64,000 nucleotides of DNA from assembly GCF_013114545.1 (NCBI RefSeq), contig NZ_VTXI01000010.1, positions 62,001 through 126,000 of the forward strand. The letters run 5' to 3'. The notes below the pieces were generated by a model. That model worked only from the letters and a program-made list of their open reading frames with translations. It had not been told where the DNA came from and searched no databases. Shown piece after piece: positions 1 through 10,256 of this stretch (its first letter is position 1; every line of letters starts with the position of its first letter). This DNA is from Vibrio sp. RE86 (lineage in GTDB: Bacteria; Pseudomonadota; Gammaproteobacteria; Enterobacterales; Vibrionaceae). Both the position numbers and the translations under genes were made by a program.

Positions 1-718
1 TCGCAATCTCTGCCTTCTCTTTCGAAGCCACGAGCTGGTTATAGTGGATATCTAACTCTTCAATACAGGCGTTATATTTATTCGTTAGCTGGGTAATTTC
101 ATCATTAAAGACTCGTCTCTCTGGCGTAATTTTGTGAGGAGTATGCCCACCACTAAAATCGGACATCGCTTTCGATACTTCGGTGATTGGTCGCACGATG
201 AGTTTCAGAACAATGTAAAGCAGACTTGCGACGATAACGCTGGTTTGTATTAAGGTCATGCCAAGTAAAAATAGAAAGTCTTGCCAAAGTCGGGCGTGAA
301 GCGGTGCTAGATCGGTCGTTACGACTAAAGAGCCAATGGTAAATTTCTTTGAGCCAATCGCAGAGGTTAAAGGCCATTGGTGGGAGATAATCTGATCGCC
401 AGTGACGCTACCCAAGGTGATATTAACGCTAGCATCATCAGTCAGCTCTACCGCATCAACATAAGGCAGTTGATAAATTCCTTGCAGTTGGGTGTTGAGT
501 TGAACTTCATCGACAACCCATAAACTCGAACTGATACTCGCGAGGTAACTCTCTTCTAACTGTGCAAACTTTTGTTCCAACGCGCTCAACTCGGTCTTAT
601 AACCATAGTAAAAGTTTACCCCAGCCATAATTAGGGCAAGGGCAAAGCTAACTAACACCGTAGCGATGACAAGCTGCTTCGCGATTCCAATGTTTGCTTT
701 AGCGTTCAAAATTGACAT
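1..718 (-). CDS. Membrane sensor protein with HAMP domain, 3' part outside the window
   Basis: This is a partial gene: it starts at ATG 718 on the minus strand and runs off the left edge after about 239 codons, so the output domain is not visible. The visible part has a short cytoplasmic N-terminus, a first membrane segment at about residues 14-36, a periplasmic domain of roughly 100 residues, a second membrane segment at about 140-160, and then a HAMP-like linker (IVRPITEVSKAM near residue 165) leading into a coiled coil (NDEITQLTNKYN, EELDIHYNQLVASKEKAE). This layout is usual for sensor histidine kinases and diguanylate cyclases, and I cannot tell which it is. It is divergent from the solute-binding protein gene to its right, 84 bases away, and the pair may share a control region. 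Confidence 0.8.
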   Translation of the reverse strand, partial: MSILNAKANIGIAKQLVIATVLVSFALALIMAGVNFYYGYKTELSALEQKFAQLEESYLASISSSLWVVDEVQLNTQLQGIYQLPYVDAVELTDDASVNITLGSVTGDQIISHQWPLTSAIGSKKFTIGSLVVTTDLAPLHARLWQDFLFLLGMTLIQTSVIVASLLYIVLKLIVRPITEVSKAMSDFSGGHTPHKITPERRVFNDEITQLTNKYNACIEELDIHYNQLVASKEKAEIA

Positions 719-802
719 TTCCTATGCAGTCTATTGCTTAAAATAATTCTAGTACTAAGGTGTTATATATGCACTTTATTTTATAAAATATGGGAGGGTA
801 AG

Positions 803-1564
803 GTGAAATATACAGGGACAGTATTGGGGGCAGCGTTACTATTGCTAGGTCTATCTTCGGCTTCAGCAAATCAGACAATCAATTACTACGTGATTGCCAA
901 TCAAGCGCAACCTTTTCAAATTGAGCAAAAAGGGGAACAGCACACAGGCATTGTGTCAGATATTGTGGCCGAAATATTCTCCGAGAGTGATTACGATTTG
1001 GCCTACCATACCTATCCATTTAATCGAATGATCTCGATACTAGAGTCAGGGGAAGAGAGCAACTGGATTACCTATGGAAGCCCTAATTGGGGTAAGGCGC
1101 AATCCGAAAACCTGTCTGAAAAGCCAATCTACCATGTGAAACATACTCTAGTGACCAGTACCAAAGCGCCATTTGACTATCAGAATGTTGATTCGCTTAA
1201 AGATAAGGGAGTGGTGTTATTACTTGGTTTCGATTACGCCGAACTGACTCCGCGAATTGAAAGTGGTGAGTTAGAAGAGATCCGTGTAAAAGACTATCAA
1301 GCGGCGTTCAGCATCGTTCAAAGATTGCCAGGGCATACGGCCTTTGTAGAGATGGAATCTCGAGTGAAATACCATCTGAATCGACTTGAGTTGAACGAGC
1401 AAGACTTCCGAATTGATAACTTCGATAATGTGATTGCTGCTTATCCCATCCACTTAGCTTTTTCTAGAGATCTGGATCCAAAGCTACAAGAATTCATCAA
1501 CCTTCGTCTCGCCGAGATGGAGGAAAGCGGCATGCTAGAGAAGATAATTAGTCGGTACATATAA
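803..1564 (+). CDS. Periplasmic substrate-binding protein, family 3 type (SBP_bac_3)
   Basis: A 253-residue secreted protein of the amino-acid-binding-protein fold (SBP_bac_3). The N-terminus has a lysine, a hydrophobic core (VLGAALLLLGLSSASA) and a likely signal peptidase site near residues 22-23. The mature part has the typical opening (INYYVIAN), a central GIVSDIVAEIF segment and a C-terminal helix ending in LEKIISRYI. I place the start at GTG 803, because GGGAGGG at 792-798 is correctly spaced in front of it; an upstream ATG at 734 lacks a comparable site and would add 23 residues before the signal peptide. No ABC permease or ATPase genes are nearby, so it may feed the adjacent divergent sensor instead of a transporter. 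That role is inference; the ligand is unknown. Confidence 0.85.
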   Translation: MKYTGTVLGAALLLLGLSSASANQTINYYVIANQAQPFQIEQKGEQHTGIVSDIVAEIFSESDYDLAYHTYPFNRMISILESGEESNWITYGSPNWGKAQSENLSEKPIYHVKHTLVTSTKAPFDYQNVDSLKDKGVVLLLGFDYAELTPRIESGELEEIRVKDYQAAFSIVQRLPGHTAFVEMESRVKYHLNRLELNEQDFRIDNFDNVIAAYPIHLAFSRDLDPKLQEFINLRLAEMEESGMLEKIISRYI

Positions 1565-1612
1565 GGTTAATCGCCCATACTTATCAGAGACGTCAAAAAT
1601 AAGGAGATGTCT

Positions 1613-2545
1613 TTGAAAAGAGCAGTCGCATGGCTATTTGTTTTTAGCCCCACATTAGTTTGGGTTGGTCTGTCTTTTTATGAATCGACGTGGTGGGTTG
1701 AAAACATTGTCGCTTATCCGGCGATATTCTTGATTACCTATTGGTTGCTTGGTAGCACGCTTTTGCTCGGAAAACAGTGGGGGGCGGGGTGTGTTTGCTT
1801 TCTTTTGTCAGGCGTTTTTTGGCTATTGGCACCGCAGTCTCACCACGTAGTAAGCACACGCTGTGTGACGCCTATTACAGTCACACAGTTTAATCTTTAT
1901 TACGGCAATAAGGACGTTAATGCGTTTGTTAACTACTTAATCAAGCAGCAAAGCGATTTGGTGGTTTTACAAGAAGTTGCCCCTGAAGTGGGTGATAAAC
2001 TCCAATCCTTGAGTGATATCTACCCATACATATACGGTGGGCAAGAAGGCGTTGGTTATCCATCCAGCCAAATGATTTTGAGTAAAGGCGCATTAAAGCA
2101 TATGTCTGTCTATATGACGCCAGATGAGCAAGCAATCATTCGCGGCACTTGGTATCCAGACAGACAGGTTGCAATGACGCTAGTCGCAGCGCACCCACCT
2201 TCCCCAAGAGACAAGCCACTTTGGTATCGTCGTAACGCCTTAATCAGAACGATTGAATCAATAAATGAGTTGTACCCTAGTGATGAAATTATGGTGGTCG
2301 GGGACTTTAACCTTTCATCTGTTAGCCTAAGATTTAGTGATATTTTCCCTACTTACCAAACTGTGCCTGTGTCTAGTTGGCCCAATTGGGCTGAGGCCTT
2401 TCCAACCCCCGATTTTTCAATGATCGCGATTGACCACTTATGGCTTAAATCATCAACCAGTGGTCGGCGTATATGTGAACGCAGAAGTCTCTCTAGCCCA
2501 AATGGATCGGATCACAAAATGGTGGTGACCACGGTCGGGTATTAG
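1613..2545 (+). CDS. Endonuclease/exonuclease/phosphatase-family protein with N-terminal membrane segments
   Basis: A protein of about 310 residues with two or three hydrophobic segments in its first 90 residues (AVAWLFVFSPTLVWVGL, IFLITYWLLGSTLLL, VCFLLSGVFWLL), followed by an endonuclease/exonuclease/phosphatase domain. Family motifs are visible: QFNLYYGNK, the metal-binding LVVLQEV, VVGDFNLS, and the final GSDHKMVVT containing the catalytic Asp-His pair. It resembles the membrane-anchored EEP proteins common in Vibrio, whose substrate is not established. Start choice: AAGGAG at 1601-1606 touches ATG 1607 directly but is ideally spaced for TTG 1613, which gives the N-terminus MKRAVAW; I prefer TTG 1613, and ATG 1607 would add two residues. 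It lies 48 bases after the preceding gene and may be co-transcribed with it. Confidence 0.85.
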   Translation: MKRAVAWLFVFSPTLVWVGLSFYESTWWVENIVAYPAIFLITYWLLGSTLLLGKQWGAGCVCFLLSGVFWLLAPQSHHVVSTRCVTPITVTQFNLYYGNKDVNAFVNYLIKQQSDLVVLQEVAPEVGDKLQSLSDIYPYIYGGQEGVGYPSSQMILSKGALKHMSVYMTPDEQAIIRGTWYPDRQVAMTLVAAHPPSPRDKPLWYRRNALIRTIESINELYPSDEIMVVGDFNLSSVSLRFSDIFPTYQTVPVSSWPNWAEAFPTPDFSMIAIDHLWLKSSTSGRRICERRSLSSPNGSDHKMVVTTVGY

Positions 2546-2638
2546 TGAAAGCGCTTTAGGTGAAAGAAGAGATTGCGATGTGATAACCGCATCGTTAGAA
2601 TTGCCGCTCTTTATTTTCCTCGGATCTTTTGAGGCTTT

Positions 2639-2785
2639 ATGAACAGTGTTCAAGCTGCTGCGCCGTTCTCGACTGCAACTATTTCACCAAAGCGTGAAGT
2701 GATGTTGCGTGAGACACTAGCGCTAGCAAAAATGGCATCAGCAATTGCTCTGCCATTCTTGCTACTGTCTCTGGTTTGGATTTAA
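2639..2785 (+). CDS. Small hypothetical protein, 48 residues
   Basis: A short open frame with ATG 2639 preceded by GAGG at 2631-2634 and ending at TAA 2785. The product begins MNSVQAAAPFSTATISPKR, contains an amphipathic middle (EVMLRETLALAKMA) and ends with a hydrophobic stretch (SAIALPFLLLSLVWI) that could be a membrane anchor. I do not recognise a family. An imperfect hairpin lies just after it. Support comes from the ribosome-binding site, sensible codon use and the hydrophobic tail; a chance frame remains possible at this length. Confidence 0.5.
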   Translation: MNSVQAAAPFSTATISPKREVMLRETLALAKMASAIALPFLLLSLVWI

Positions 2786-2789
2786 TCCA

Positions 2790-2816
2790 GAGCACACAGC
2801 ACAAGGATGTGTGCTA
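2790..2816. terminator. Possible hairpin between convergent genes
   Basis: AGCACAC and GTGTGCT form a 7-bp stem around an 11-base loop between the small plus-strand frame and fumC on the minus strand. No clear T-run follows on either side, so it is a weak terminator candidate. Confidence 0.35.
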
Positions 2817-2835
2817 TCTGTTCAGATTCAATCAC

Positions 2836-4236
2836 TTACTCTGCAAGACCACCTTGGGTCAATTTGGTTGGATCCAATAAGCGTTCAAGCGTCTCTCTAT
2901 CTAAATCGGTTTCTCGCTCGGCGACATCAATAATCGCAGCCCCTTCTTGATAGGCGGCTTTTGCTATTTGCGCAGCTTTAAGGTAGCCAATAACCGGGTT
3001 AAGCGCCGTCACCAGTATCGGGTTTTTGGCAAGCGCGACTTCTAAATTATCTTCACGGACTTTAAAGGTAGCGATCGCTTGATTGGCAAGGGAAATAGCG
3101 CTATTGGTCAGCAGTTCGATGCTCTCTAATATATTATGAGCAATAACCGGAAGCATGACATTAAGCTGGAAGTTACCTGATTGGCCTGCAATAGTAATGG
3201 TAGTGTCGTTTCCGATCACCTGTGCTGACGCCATTGCTGCCGCTTCAGGGATTACCGGGTTTACTTTACCTGGCATGATTGAAGAGCCTGGTTGCAAGCC
3301 TTGAAGTTCAATCTCTCCCAACCCCGCGAGTGGTCCTGAATTCATCCAGCGTAAATCATTGGCAATTTTCATTATCGCAACGGCGGCTGTTTTTAGTTGC
3401 CCAGATAGCGCCACGACTGCATCTTGACTGCTCAGGTTGTAAAAGAAGTTCTCACTTGCAGTGAACTGAACCTTTGTTTCCTGGCTTAAATTGTCAGCAA
3501 AACGAGCTGCAAACTTTGGATCGGCATTGATGCCTGTACCGACAGCCGTTCCCCCTTGCGCCAGAGCCTTAAGTGCAGGAAGAGCATTTGTTATCGCCAG
3601 TTTGGCTTGCTCAATCTGGTATTGCCATCCACTTAACTCTTGATCAAAGGTGATCGGCATGGCGTCCATGAGGTGGGTACGCCCTGTTTTTACGCACTGC
3701 CCAATTTCGTCTCGCTTACTCTCAAGTGCCGCGGCTAGATGGTTTAACGCAGGGATAAGCTGTGACTCAAGTGCGATGGCAGAGCTAACTTGAATTGCGG
3801 TAGGGACTACATCATTGCTGCTTTGTCCCATATTGACGTGATCATTCGGGTTAACATCTCCGCCCAATAGTGCTGAGGCGAGTGTCGCAATGACCTCGTT
3901 CGCATTCATATTAGAACTGGTACCCGAGCCTGTTTGGAACACGTCGACAGGGAACTGTTCTAGGTGCTCACCATCAACAATCGTCTGAGCCGCATCGCTA
4001 ATGGCTTGTGCAATATCCCCCTCAAGCAGGCCTAGCTGAGCGTTGGTGATTGCAGCGGTTTGTTTAATGTAGGCCAGCGCTTGAATAAAGCCTGAAGGCA
4101 TTGTGTGTCGACTGAATTTGAAATTGTCTACGGCCCGTTGGGTTTGGGCTTGATAAAGGGCATTATTTGGGACTTTGACTTCGCCCATACTGTCTGTTTC
4201 AGTACGAAATTCTTGTGTTGTAGAGCTTTGGTTCAT
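2836..4236 (-). CDS. fumC: Fumarate hydratase, class II (iron-independent fumarase)
   Basis: A 466-residue class II fumarase, full length for the family, that interconverts fumarate and L-malate in the cytoplasmic TCA cycle without an iron-sulfur cluster. The family signature GSSIMPGKVNP lies near residue 316, the substrate-site GSGTSSNMNANEV near residue 105, and TGRTHLMDAMP, carrying the catalytic His, near residue 188. AAGGATC precedes ATG 4236. It is the second gene of a two-gene unit behind a FagA-like protein, separated by 18 bases, and the unit is headed by a Fur box. This suggests it replaces iron-dependent fumarases when iron is scarce; the enzyme call is firm, the regulation is inferred. 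Confidence 0.97.
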   Translation of the reverse strand: MNQSSTTQEFRTETDSMGEVKVPNNALYQAQTQRAVDNFKFSRHTMPSGFIQALAYIKQTAAITNAQLGLLEGDIAQAISDAAQTIVDGEHLEQFPVDVFQTGSGTSSNMNANEVIATLASALLGGDVNPNDHVNMGQSSNDVVPTAIQVSSAIALESQLIPALNHLAAALESKRDEIGQCVKTGRTHLMDAMPITFDQELSGWQYQIEQAKLAITNALPALKALAQGGTAVGTGINADPKFAARFADNLSQETKVQFTASENFFYNLSSQDAVVALSGQLKTAAVAIMKIANDLRWMNSGPLAGLGEIELQGLQPGSSIMPGKVNPVIPEAAAMASAQVIGNDTTITIAGQSGNFQLNVMLPVIAHNILESIELLTNSAISLANQAIATFKVREDNLEVALAKNPILVTALNPVIGYLKAAQIAKAAYQEGAAIIDVAERETDLDRETLERLLDPTKLTQGGLAE

Positions 4237-4254
4237 GTTTGGATCCTTTTGAAA

Positions 4255-4635
4255 TCAATCAAGTGGCGCTTGGATGCGCTGTAGTTGTTGTTGTAAGTGT
4301 AAAAATCGCACGTCGCCATTTTCCCATTGGTAGTAATAGCGCTTGAGACACAGAAGTGGGGTATGGATAGAGTCTAGGCACACTCGACGGAAAATTCGGC
4401 TTCGAATGGGGTCTTGGATAGCATCAAGCAAGTTAAAATACAGCTGACGCAAAAAGAGTTCGCAAAGTAGGGGATTTTCATGTTCAGCGCCTGCTTCGTA
4501 TTGTGAAGCGAGTAGCATTGCCCAATGGATATAGTCGTGAATGACATCGGGTTCAAAACCAGATTGAACATAACGCGCAAGAAAGCGGTCTTGAGATTTG
4601 TAAAATGCATTGTAGAGCAGCTTTTGATTATCCAT
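4255..4635 (-). CDS. FagA-like small protein upstream of fumC
   Basis: A 126-residue soluble protein rich in aromatic and charged residues, with no signal peptide or membrane segment. It has the motif-like stretches FYKSQDRFLARYVQSG and CLKRYYYQWENGDVRFL. It sits directly before fumC behind a Fur box, the same position as FagA (Fur-associated gene) in the pseudomonad fagA-fumC-sodA clusters. The assignment rests on context and size, since I cannot align it here; biochemical function is unknown for that family too. An AGAGG ribosome-binding site precedes ATG 4635. No superoxide dismutase gene follows in this window. Confidence 0.7.
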   Translation of the reverse strand: MDNQKLLYNAFYKSQDRFLARYVQSGFEPDVIHDYIHWAMLLASQYEAGAEHENPLLCELFLRQLYFNLLDAIQDPIRSRIFRRVCLDSIHTPLLCLKRYYYQWENGDVRFLHLQQQLQRIQAPLD

Positions 4636-4656
4636 ACATACCTCTAAATATTGTAA

Positions 4657-4671
4657 TGATAATTATTATCA
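4657..4671. promoter_or_regulatory. Fur box
   Basis: TGATAAT-T-ATTATCA is a perfect 7-1-7 inverted repeat, the core of the Fur operator. It lies 22 bases upstream of the start of the FagA-like gene, where bound Fur would block the promoter. It predicts iron-repressed expression of the FagA-like/fumC unit. Confidence 0.85.
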
Positions 4672-4720
4672 ATTAAGAGGCAGCGATCAACCATAAGTTT
4701 TATAGCGCTATTCAGAAACT

Positions 4721-4754
4721 AAAAATCCCGTTCAGCGGGTAGCTAGAACGGGAT
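4721..4754 (-). terminator. Rho-independent terminator of the yghU gene
   Basis: On the minus strand ATCCCGTTC pairs perfectly with GAACGGGAT (9 bp, 12-base loop), followed by a run of five T. It lies 33 bases after the yghU stop codon. Confidence 0.85.
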
Positions 4755-4786
4755 AATTTATTAAAGCGTGAGAGTAAACTGAAGCG

Positions 4787-5644
4787 TTAAGGCTTAAGTT
4801 TCATGATGTTGTCGATATCTTCTGCGCTGTGGCGCTCTAGTACCTGTTCCCACTCTTCGCCAAACGGACGGTTTACAATTCGGCCACGTTGGACTGCCTC
4901 GCGTGACTCAATCTGTTTCGCCCAGCGAACAACATTTTCATAAGTGTGAACCTGTAGGAACTCAGCGGCGTCGTAAAGCTTACCTAGCACCAAATTGCCA
5001 TACCAAGGCCAAATAGCCATATCTGCAATGGTGTATTCCTCACCAGCAACAAAGGTATTGTTCGCCAATTGTTTATCTAACACATCCAATTGACGCTTTG
5101 CTTCCATCGCAAAGCGGTTAATTGGGTACTCTTGTTTTTCATCAGCATAAGCGTAGAAGTGCCCAAAGCCACCACCTAAGAAAGGTGCAGAGCCTTGCGC
5201 CCAAAATAGCCAGTTAAATGTTTGAGTACGTTCAGTGCCAGATTCTGGTAAAAATTGACCGAATTTTTCAGCCAAGTGGACGAGGATCGATGCCGATTCA
5301 AATACGTTAACAGGTGCTTCTCCTGAGTTATCGACCAATGCAGGAATCTTTGAGTTCGGGTTTACACCAACAAAGCCCGAAGAGAACTGGTCAGATTCAC
5401 CAATTTTGATTAAGTGCGCGTCGTATTCAGCTTCTTGGATGCCTTTAGCAAGCAGCTCTTCCAGCATGATTGTCACTTTTTGACCGTTTGGCGTTCCAAG
5501 GGAGTAGAGTTGAAGAGGGTGTGCGCCGACTGGCAGTTCACGTTCAAATCGAGCGCCTGAATCTGGACGGTTAATGTTAGCCCACTGATTGCCGCTACTT
5601 GGTTCGTTTTCCCAAACTTTTGGTGGTACGTATTGGTTTGTCAT
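4787..5644 (-). CDS. yghU: Glutathione-dependent disulfide-bond oxidoreductase YghU (GST family)
   Basis: A 285-residue protein with the long N-terminal extension typical of YghU (YVPPKVWENEPSSGNQWANINRP), then a thioredoxin-fold GST N-domain (LYSLGTPNGQKVTIMLEELL; the TPNGQK segment forms the glutathione site) and an all-helical C-domain (WLFWAQGSAPFLGGGFGHF, YTIADMAIWPWYG). Characterised members reduce disulfides and hydroperoxides using two glutathiones, with no catalytic cysteine. It is a cytoplasmic single gene with its own terminator. It fits the peroxide and electrophile theme of its neighbours (katG, GST, CurA). Confidence 0.93.
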   Translation of the reverse strand: MTNQYVPPKVWENEPSSGNQWANINRPDSGARFERELPVGAHPLQLYSLGTPNGQKVTIMLEELLAKGIQEAEYDAHLIKIGESDQFSSGFVGVNPNSKIPALVDNSGEAPVNVFESASILVHLAEKFGQFLPESGTERTQTFNWLFWAQGSAPFLGGGFGHFYAYADEKQEYPINRFAMEAKRQLDVLDKQLANNTFVAGEEYTIADMAIWPWYGNLVLGKLYDAAEFLQVHTYENVVRWAKQIESREAVQRGRIVNRPFGEEWEQVLERHSAEDIDNIMKLKP

Positions 5645-5841
5645 TGTTATTCCTTATTACGTTTGTTTTGGCATCTAGCAACATTGAGATATTCAACAGC
5701 AAGCGAAATCTCAACACACTTTAATATAGTTGGGATACGACCAAAGAAATCAAACGGGTAGACGATTTTTTTAATAGAACGCTTGGTTATGGAAAAGCGA
5801 TTATAGATATAAGGAAATGCTAATGAATGAAAAGAGGGGAA

Positions 5842-5866
5842 AGTAGCAAGCACGGCACTTGCTACT
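5842..5866 (-). terminator. Hairpin after the HAD phosphatase gene
   Basis: AGTAGCAAG and CTTGCTACT form a perfect 9-bp stem with a 7-base loop just beyond the stop codon at 5874. The downstream minus-strand sequence is only moderately T-rich (TTCCCCTCTTT), so termination is likely but not certain. The rest of 5645-5841 shows no supportable gene. Confidence 0.6.
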
Positions 5867-5873
5867 GAGTTCG

Positions 5874-6515
5874 CTATTTAAGCTGAGCGAGTGCCTCATG
5901 GAGGGATGGCACGATATAGTGATTAAGTGCTTTCACTTCCTCACTTGGTTCGACAAGATCCGGAATTTGGAACGTCACCATTTGGGCACCGACAGCGCTT
6001 AATACGCCATTATTAGAATCCTCGAACGCGAGACATTGAGTCGGCTCGACACCAAGGCGGCTTGCCGCTAAAAGGTAGATCTCAGGATCAGGTTTACCCG
6101 CAGATACTTCACAGCCACACGTAATGCCATCAAAGTACTGGCTCAGGCCTGCAAGTTCTAATTTACGCTGTGCTACTTCTTTATGAGTGGAAGTGGCCAC
6201 GGCTGTTGGAATCTGATTTTCTTTCAGCCACGTAAGAAGCTCAATCACCCCTTCTTTCACAGGGATAGCTTGATGGTTCACAATCGCTTTGTAGTTTTTG
6301 CTCCACTCAGCATGAATGTCATCATGGTGCTCACCATAGGCTGCACGAAAGATTTTTTCGATACCCGCCGCATTGCGGCCGATGATTGATAAGTAAATTT
6401 CTTCGTGAAAGGGTTGATTGACCGTCTTACACGCTTGCTTAAATACACGCATACAAACTCGCTCGGTGTCGAGGAGTAGGCCATCCATATCAAATATGGC
6501 CGCTTGATAGTTCAT
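5874..6515 (-). CDS. HAD-superfamily hydrolase, beta-phosphoglucomutase-like
   Basis: A 213-residue HAD subfamily IA protein. Motif I is DMDGLLLDTE at residues 9-18 (nucleophile and acid/base Asp pair), motif II is AVATSTHKEV near residue 108, motif III is the Lys of SAGKPDPEIY near residue 145, and motif IV is AFEDSNNGVLSA near residue 168. An alpha-helical cap follows motif I. Members include the sugar-phosphate phosphatases YniC/HxpB and beta-phosphoglucomutases; the exact substrate cannot be told from sequence. It is transcribed alone, divergent from the dehydrogenase to its right across a 291-base gap. Confidence 0.9.
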   Translation of the reverse strand: MNYQAAIFDMDGLLLDTERVCMRVFKQACKTVNQPFHEEIYLSIIGRNAAGIEKIFRAAYGEHHDDIHAEWSKNYKAIVNHQAIPVKEGVIELLTWLKENQIPTAVATSTHKEVAQRKLELAGLSQYFDGITCGCEVSAGKPDPEIYLLAASRLGVEPTQCLAFEDSNNGVLSAVGAQMVTFQIPDLVEPSEEVKALNHYIVPSLHEALAQLK

Positions 6516-6580
6516 GGTTACAACTTAAAACAGGACAGGGGGCGTAATTTTGTCACACATAGAGTGCGAGTAAAAGTGTG

Positions 6581-6728
6581 AGCCGTTTCGAATGGCTCCG
6601 CTGGCCTAGATAACTACGGCAAACCGGTCGCCTATACAGACTCAAGTATATTAGAGAAAGCTCAGCCATAGCCGAACAAGTTAAAACCGTGATCATTAAA
6701 GCCTCCATTAGGGGGCTTTCTTGTTTTT
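6581..6728 (+). ncRNA. Candidate structured leader or small RNA with intrinsic terminator
   Basis: Most of the gap between the HAD gene and the dehydrogenase contains no frame but looks structured. AGCCGTT/AATGGCT (6581-6587 with 6591-6597) makes a 7-bp stem with a three-base loop. AAAGCCTCC/GGGGGCTTT (6698-6706 with 6711-6719) makes a 9-bp stem with a four-base loop, followed by CTTGTTTTT, which is a good intrinsic terminator on the plus strand. It ends about 80 bases before the dehydrogenase start. It could be a free small RNA or an attenuator of that gene. I recognise no known RNA family and see no strong promoter. Confidence 0.4.
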
Positions 6729-6806
6729 GCAGTAGCGAACAAGTTAATTTGTTTCTAAATGTTTAGTACACTGCGCCAATAACAAGATAACAGTTAAGGG
6801 AAGTAC

Positions 6807-7685
6807 ATGAGCGATAAGAAAGTAGCCTTCGTTGGATTAGGTGTAATGGGTTACCCAATGGCAGGCTTTCTGAGCAAAGCGGGCTATGAAACAAGCGTGT
6901 TTAACCGCACTAAAGCGAAAGCAGACAAATGGGCGAGTGATTACCAAGGCATAGCGTGTGAAACACCAAAACAGGCGGCAGAAGGCAGTGACATTGTGTT
7001 CGTCTGTGTTGGTAATGATGATGATGTTCGCAGCGTTGTGTACGGTGAAGAGGGCATTCTAGCAGGGCTGAAACCTGGCGCAATTTTGGTTGACCACACT
7101 ACGACTTCTGCTGAGCTTGCAATTGAACTGGCAGAAGCGGCAAAAGCGAATGGCAACACGTTTGTTGATGCCCCTGTGTCTGGTGGTCAAGCTGGCGCTG
7201 AAAATGGTGTTTTGACGATTATGTGCGGCGGTGAGCAATCTGTGTTTGATGTGGCTGCGCCTGTGATGGACGTATACGCGAAACAGATGACGCTGCTGGG
7301 CGAGAATGGTCAAGGCCAACGTTGTAAGATGGTCAACCAGATTTGTATTGGTGGCATCCTTCAAGGGCTGAGTGAAGCACTCCTACTAGCTCAAAAGTCT
7401 GGCTTAGACATTGAACAGGTGGTTGATACGCTTAAACATGGCGCTGCGGGATCTTGGCAAATGGAGAACCGTGCAGTGACAATGGCTCAAGATAAATTTG
7501 ATTTCGGTTTTGCTATCGACTGGATGCGTAAAGATCTAGGTTTTTGTCTTAAAGAAGCGGAGCGTGTTGGGGTTGAGTTACCGCTAACCAAAAAAGTGGA
7601 TGAGCAATACGCAGAGCTTCAAAAAGACGGTTTTGGACGTATGGATACGTCAGTACTGATGAAAGCTGTGGCTAAAAATCAGTAG
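6807..7685 (+). CDS. NAD(P)-dependent beta-hydroxyacid dehydrogenase (3-hydroxyisobutyrate dehydrogenase-like)
   Basis: A 292-residue enzyme of the 3-hydroxyisobutyrate / tartronate semialdehyde reductase family. The Rossmann motif VAFVGLGVMGYPMA opens the protein, DAPVSGGQAGAENG near residue 119 is the substrate-binding signature, and the catalytic Lys lies in GQRCKMVNQICIGG near residue 170. The C-terminal all-helical dimer domain is complete. Members oxidise short 3-hydroxyacids or reduce semialdehydes; the substrate here is open (3-hydroxyisobutyrate, tartronate semialdehyde or a succinic semialdehyde). AAGGGAAG precedes ATG 6807. It is a single gene followed by a strong terminator, with a possible RNA-based control element upstream. 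Confidence 0.92.
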   Translation: MSDKKVAFVGLGVMGYPMAGFLSKAGYETSVFNRTKAKADKWASDYQGIACETPKQAAEGSDIVFVCVGNDDDVRSVVYGEEGILAGLKPGAILVDHTTTSAELAIELAEAAKANGNTFVDAPVSGGQAGAENGVLTIMCGGEQSVFDVAAPVMDVYAKQMTLLGENGQGQRCKMVNQICIGGILQGLSEALLLAQKSGLDIEQVVDTLKHGAAGSWQMENRAVTMAQDKFDFGFAIDWMRKDLGFCLKEAERVGVELPLTKKVDEQYAELQKDGFGRMDTSVLMKAVAKNQ

Positions 7686-7770
7686 TAGATAAACAGTTCT
7701 TTGGTATCGAATAGCTTAAAGAAATTGAAAGTAATCATAACGGACTCTCCTTGAACCGAGGTTCTAAAAT

Positions 7771-7797
7771 AAGAGGTGCAGATATGCACCTCTTTTC
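7771..7797 (+). terminator. Rho-independent terminator of the dehydrogenase gene
   Basis: AAGAGGTGCA pairs perfectly with TGCACCTCTT (10 bp, GATA loop) and is followed by TTCTC. It may also work on the opposite strand for katG readthrough. Confidence 0.8.
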
Positions 7798-7871
7798 TCA
7801 TTTCAGTGCTACTTATTTAACCCTAGTGTATGTTTGGTTTGTTTGCCAATCTCACTAGTACTCAATAAGCG

Positions 7872-10100
<2,229 letters not shown>

Positions 10101-10133
10101 CTAGAGCTTAGTCGGCAAATCGATATTAGGATA

Positions 10134-10170
10134 TTTGGTAATTTCTATCTATTCGATAGATGATTTCTAT
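10134..10170. promoter_or_regulatory. OxyR-type binding site upstream of katG
   Basis: Two 15-base elements with the spacing known for OxyR (ATAG-N7-CTAT, seven bases, ATAG-N7-CTAT): ATAGATGATTTCTAT at 10156-10170 is a complete element, and TTTGGTAATTTCTAT at 10134-10148 is a half-conserved one. The seven-base gap and 22-base repeat match four helically phased half-sites for an OxyR tetramer. It lies at a normal activator distance from katG. Confidence 0.65.
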
Positions 10171-10256
10171 CCTCTTAAAAATTGTGGTTATTGAGAGGTG
10201 TTAGAGGGGCGGTAAGAATAGAGCTGCGAACAGGCCACAGCTCTATAAAATTAAAA

